From Bosea sp. ANAM02 (GTDB taxonomy: Bacteria > Pseudomonadota > Alphaproteobacteria > Rhizobiales > Beijerinckiaceae), in assembly GCF_011764485.1 (NCBI RefSeq), contig NZ_AP022848.1:4716001-4780000 (forward strand): a stretch of 64,000 nucleotides of DNA, given 5' to 3'. The notes under the pieces are model-generated. The model worked only from the letters and a program-made list of their open reading frames with translations. It had not been told where the DNA came from and searched no databases. This document shows positions 63,214-64,000 of the stretch, in pieces. Position 1 is the first letter of the stretch; every line of letters begins with the position of its first letter. The translations under genes and the position numbers were made by a program.

Positions 63214-64000
63214 ATGATCAAAAGCTCGCGCATCAAGCGCAAAACGGCTGCCGCGATGGTCTTGTCGCAGTTCATCGCCGTGCCGGTTTGCGCGCAAGCA
63301 TTGCCTCCCGCGACCCCTTTGCGACCGGCAGCCCTCGGTGTCGAGACGCAGGCGCAACGACGTGAGGCGGACGAGCGCCGCAGTCCCGTCGCGCTTCCCT
63401 CACTCGGTTCCGGAACGCAGCCTGAGGATCGGACACCGCTGTTCCGGCTCAAGAAGATCGAGCTGCAGGGCGCGACCGCGTTACCTGCCAGCGAATTGGC
63501 AGCTTCCTATCGGCCTTATCTCGATCGGGAACTATCTGCTCAGGATTTGGCCGCGATCGCGGCCGCCATAACCGCGCGATACCGCGAGGCGGGCTTTCAC
63601 CTCAGCCGGGCCCTGATCCCGCCGCAGGACATGAGCTCGGGCACGCTGAAGGTAACCGTCGTAGAGGGCGTGATCGAGCAGGTCAGCGTCTCCGGGGCGG
63701 ATGCCACCTTCGGGCTGCAGCGCCTTCTGGCTCCGCTCACGGAGGAGCGCCCGTCGAGCTTCGCATCCATGGAGCGCCAGCTACTCCTGATTAACGAGCG
63801 GCCAGGAATCAAGGTCGTGGACACGACGCTCGATGAGACATCGCCCGGGTCAGGTCGCTTTCACCTCGGCGTCAAGACCAAGAGCTGGCGCCTCTATGGC
63901 GCAACGGCCATCGACAACATGGGTTCCTCTTCGTCGGGCCCCTGGCAGGCATCGGGCAGCGTCGCAATCAATTCCATGTTGATACCGGGGGACAGCCTCA
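63214..64000 (+). CDS. Two-partner secretion transporter TpsB (ShlB/FhaC family), partial
   Basis: Outer-membrane transporter cut by the window end (262 codons visible). The basic N-terminus and signal region (MIKSSRIKRKTAAAMVLSQF, cleavage near VCAQA) are followed by a POTRA_2 domain (FRLKKIELQGATALPASELA; YREAGFHLSRALIPPQDMSS) and then VVEGVIEQVSVSG. The first barrel strands (WRLYGATAIDNMGSSSSGPW) begin at about residue 220. A large TpsA substrate should be encoded nearby, outside this window. It is divergent from the FecR gene with a 180-bp promoter region. Confidence 0.88.
   Translation, partial: MIKSSRIKRKTAAAMVLSQFIAVPVCAQALPPATPLRPAALGVETQAQRREADERRSPVALPSLGSGTQPEDRTPLFRLKKIELQGATALPASELAASYRPYLDRELSAQDLAAIAAAITARYREAGFHLSRALIPPQDMSSGTLKVTVVEGVIEQVSVSGADATFGLQRLLAPLTEERPSSFASMERQLLLINERPGIKVVDTTLDETSPGSGRFHLGVKTKSWRLYGATAIDNMGSSSSGPWQASGSVAINSMLIPGDSL

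Overview
The window is GC-rich, densely packed bacterial DNA. Paired LivFGHMK-type transporters, CaiB/AMACR enzymes, a Mo-hydroxylase, Ohr, a DipZ-like protein, and IS427-group and IS91-type elements suggest an alphaproteobacterium of the Hyphomicrobiales. A Bosea-like genus is my guess, not something the sequence proves. Both ends cut a gene: a livF at base 1 and a TpsB transporter at base 64000. I found no rRNA, tRNA or CRISPR array.

Bases 1-12714 (minus strand) form a catabolic operon for an unknown, probably aromatic or heteroaromatic, carboxylic acid. It runs from an AraC regulator through a three-subunit molybdenum hydroxylase (large subunit fused to a CoxG-like domain), an acyl-CoA ligase, an enoyl-CoA hydratase-like enzyme and a PaaI-like thioesterase to a complete ABC importer. 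A LysR remnant and an IS427-group insertion sequence (13290-14124) follow.

Bases 14223-29320 are a second acyl-CoA catabolic cluster: Fe-alcohol dehydrogenase, acyl-CoA dehydrogenase, AMACR-like racemase, TetR regulator, AMP-dependent ligase, CaiB CoA-transferase, a GH88-like hydrolase, a second Liv importer and etfBA. Three copies of an 18-bp palindrome (15405, 20281, 21546) sit in its promoters and probably bind the cluster's TetR protein. The part before about 22.85 kb looks less GC-rich than its surroundings.

Bases 29331-51834 are a genomic island. Its left part has the gene order of the IncP Tra1 core (traM-, L- and K-like genes, oriT-like region, traJ-like, relaxase) but no mating-pair genes. 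The relaxase has His where RK2 TraI has its catalytic Tyr. A D5-like ATPase, small genes and an IS91-type element with its own tyrosine recombinase follow. The right part (40608-50357) is the most exciting candidate: a three-gene operon of a 1995-aa protein (transglutaminase-like, DUF4011, SF1 helicase, Vsr-like nuclease, DUF3320), an SbcD/YhaO-like nuclease and an SbcC/YhaN-like ATPase without a zinc hook. I propose a multi-gene anti-phage or anti-plasmid defence system. An IS3-family element closes the island and supplies the stop codon of ohr.

Bases 51832-58784 hold stress and detoxification genes: ohr, an epoxide-hydrolase-like protein, a P460-like protein, a DipZ-like fusion, an esterase-like hydrolase, and a TetR regulator with a quinone-oxidoreductase gene. 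Three TGTA direct repeats with 10-bp spacing suggest a shared OmpR-type response regulator. The DipZ-like and quinone-oxidoreductase genes carry single-base frameshifts. Bases 59057-64000 hold a FecR protein overlapping a CHASE2-PAS-GGDEF-EAL protein, divergent from a two-partner-secretion transporter.
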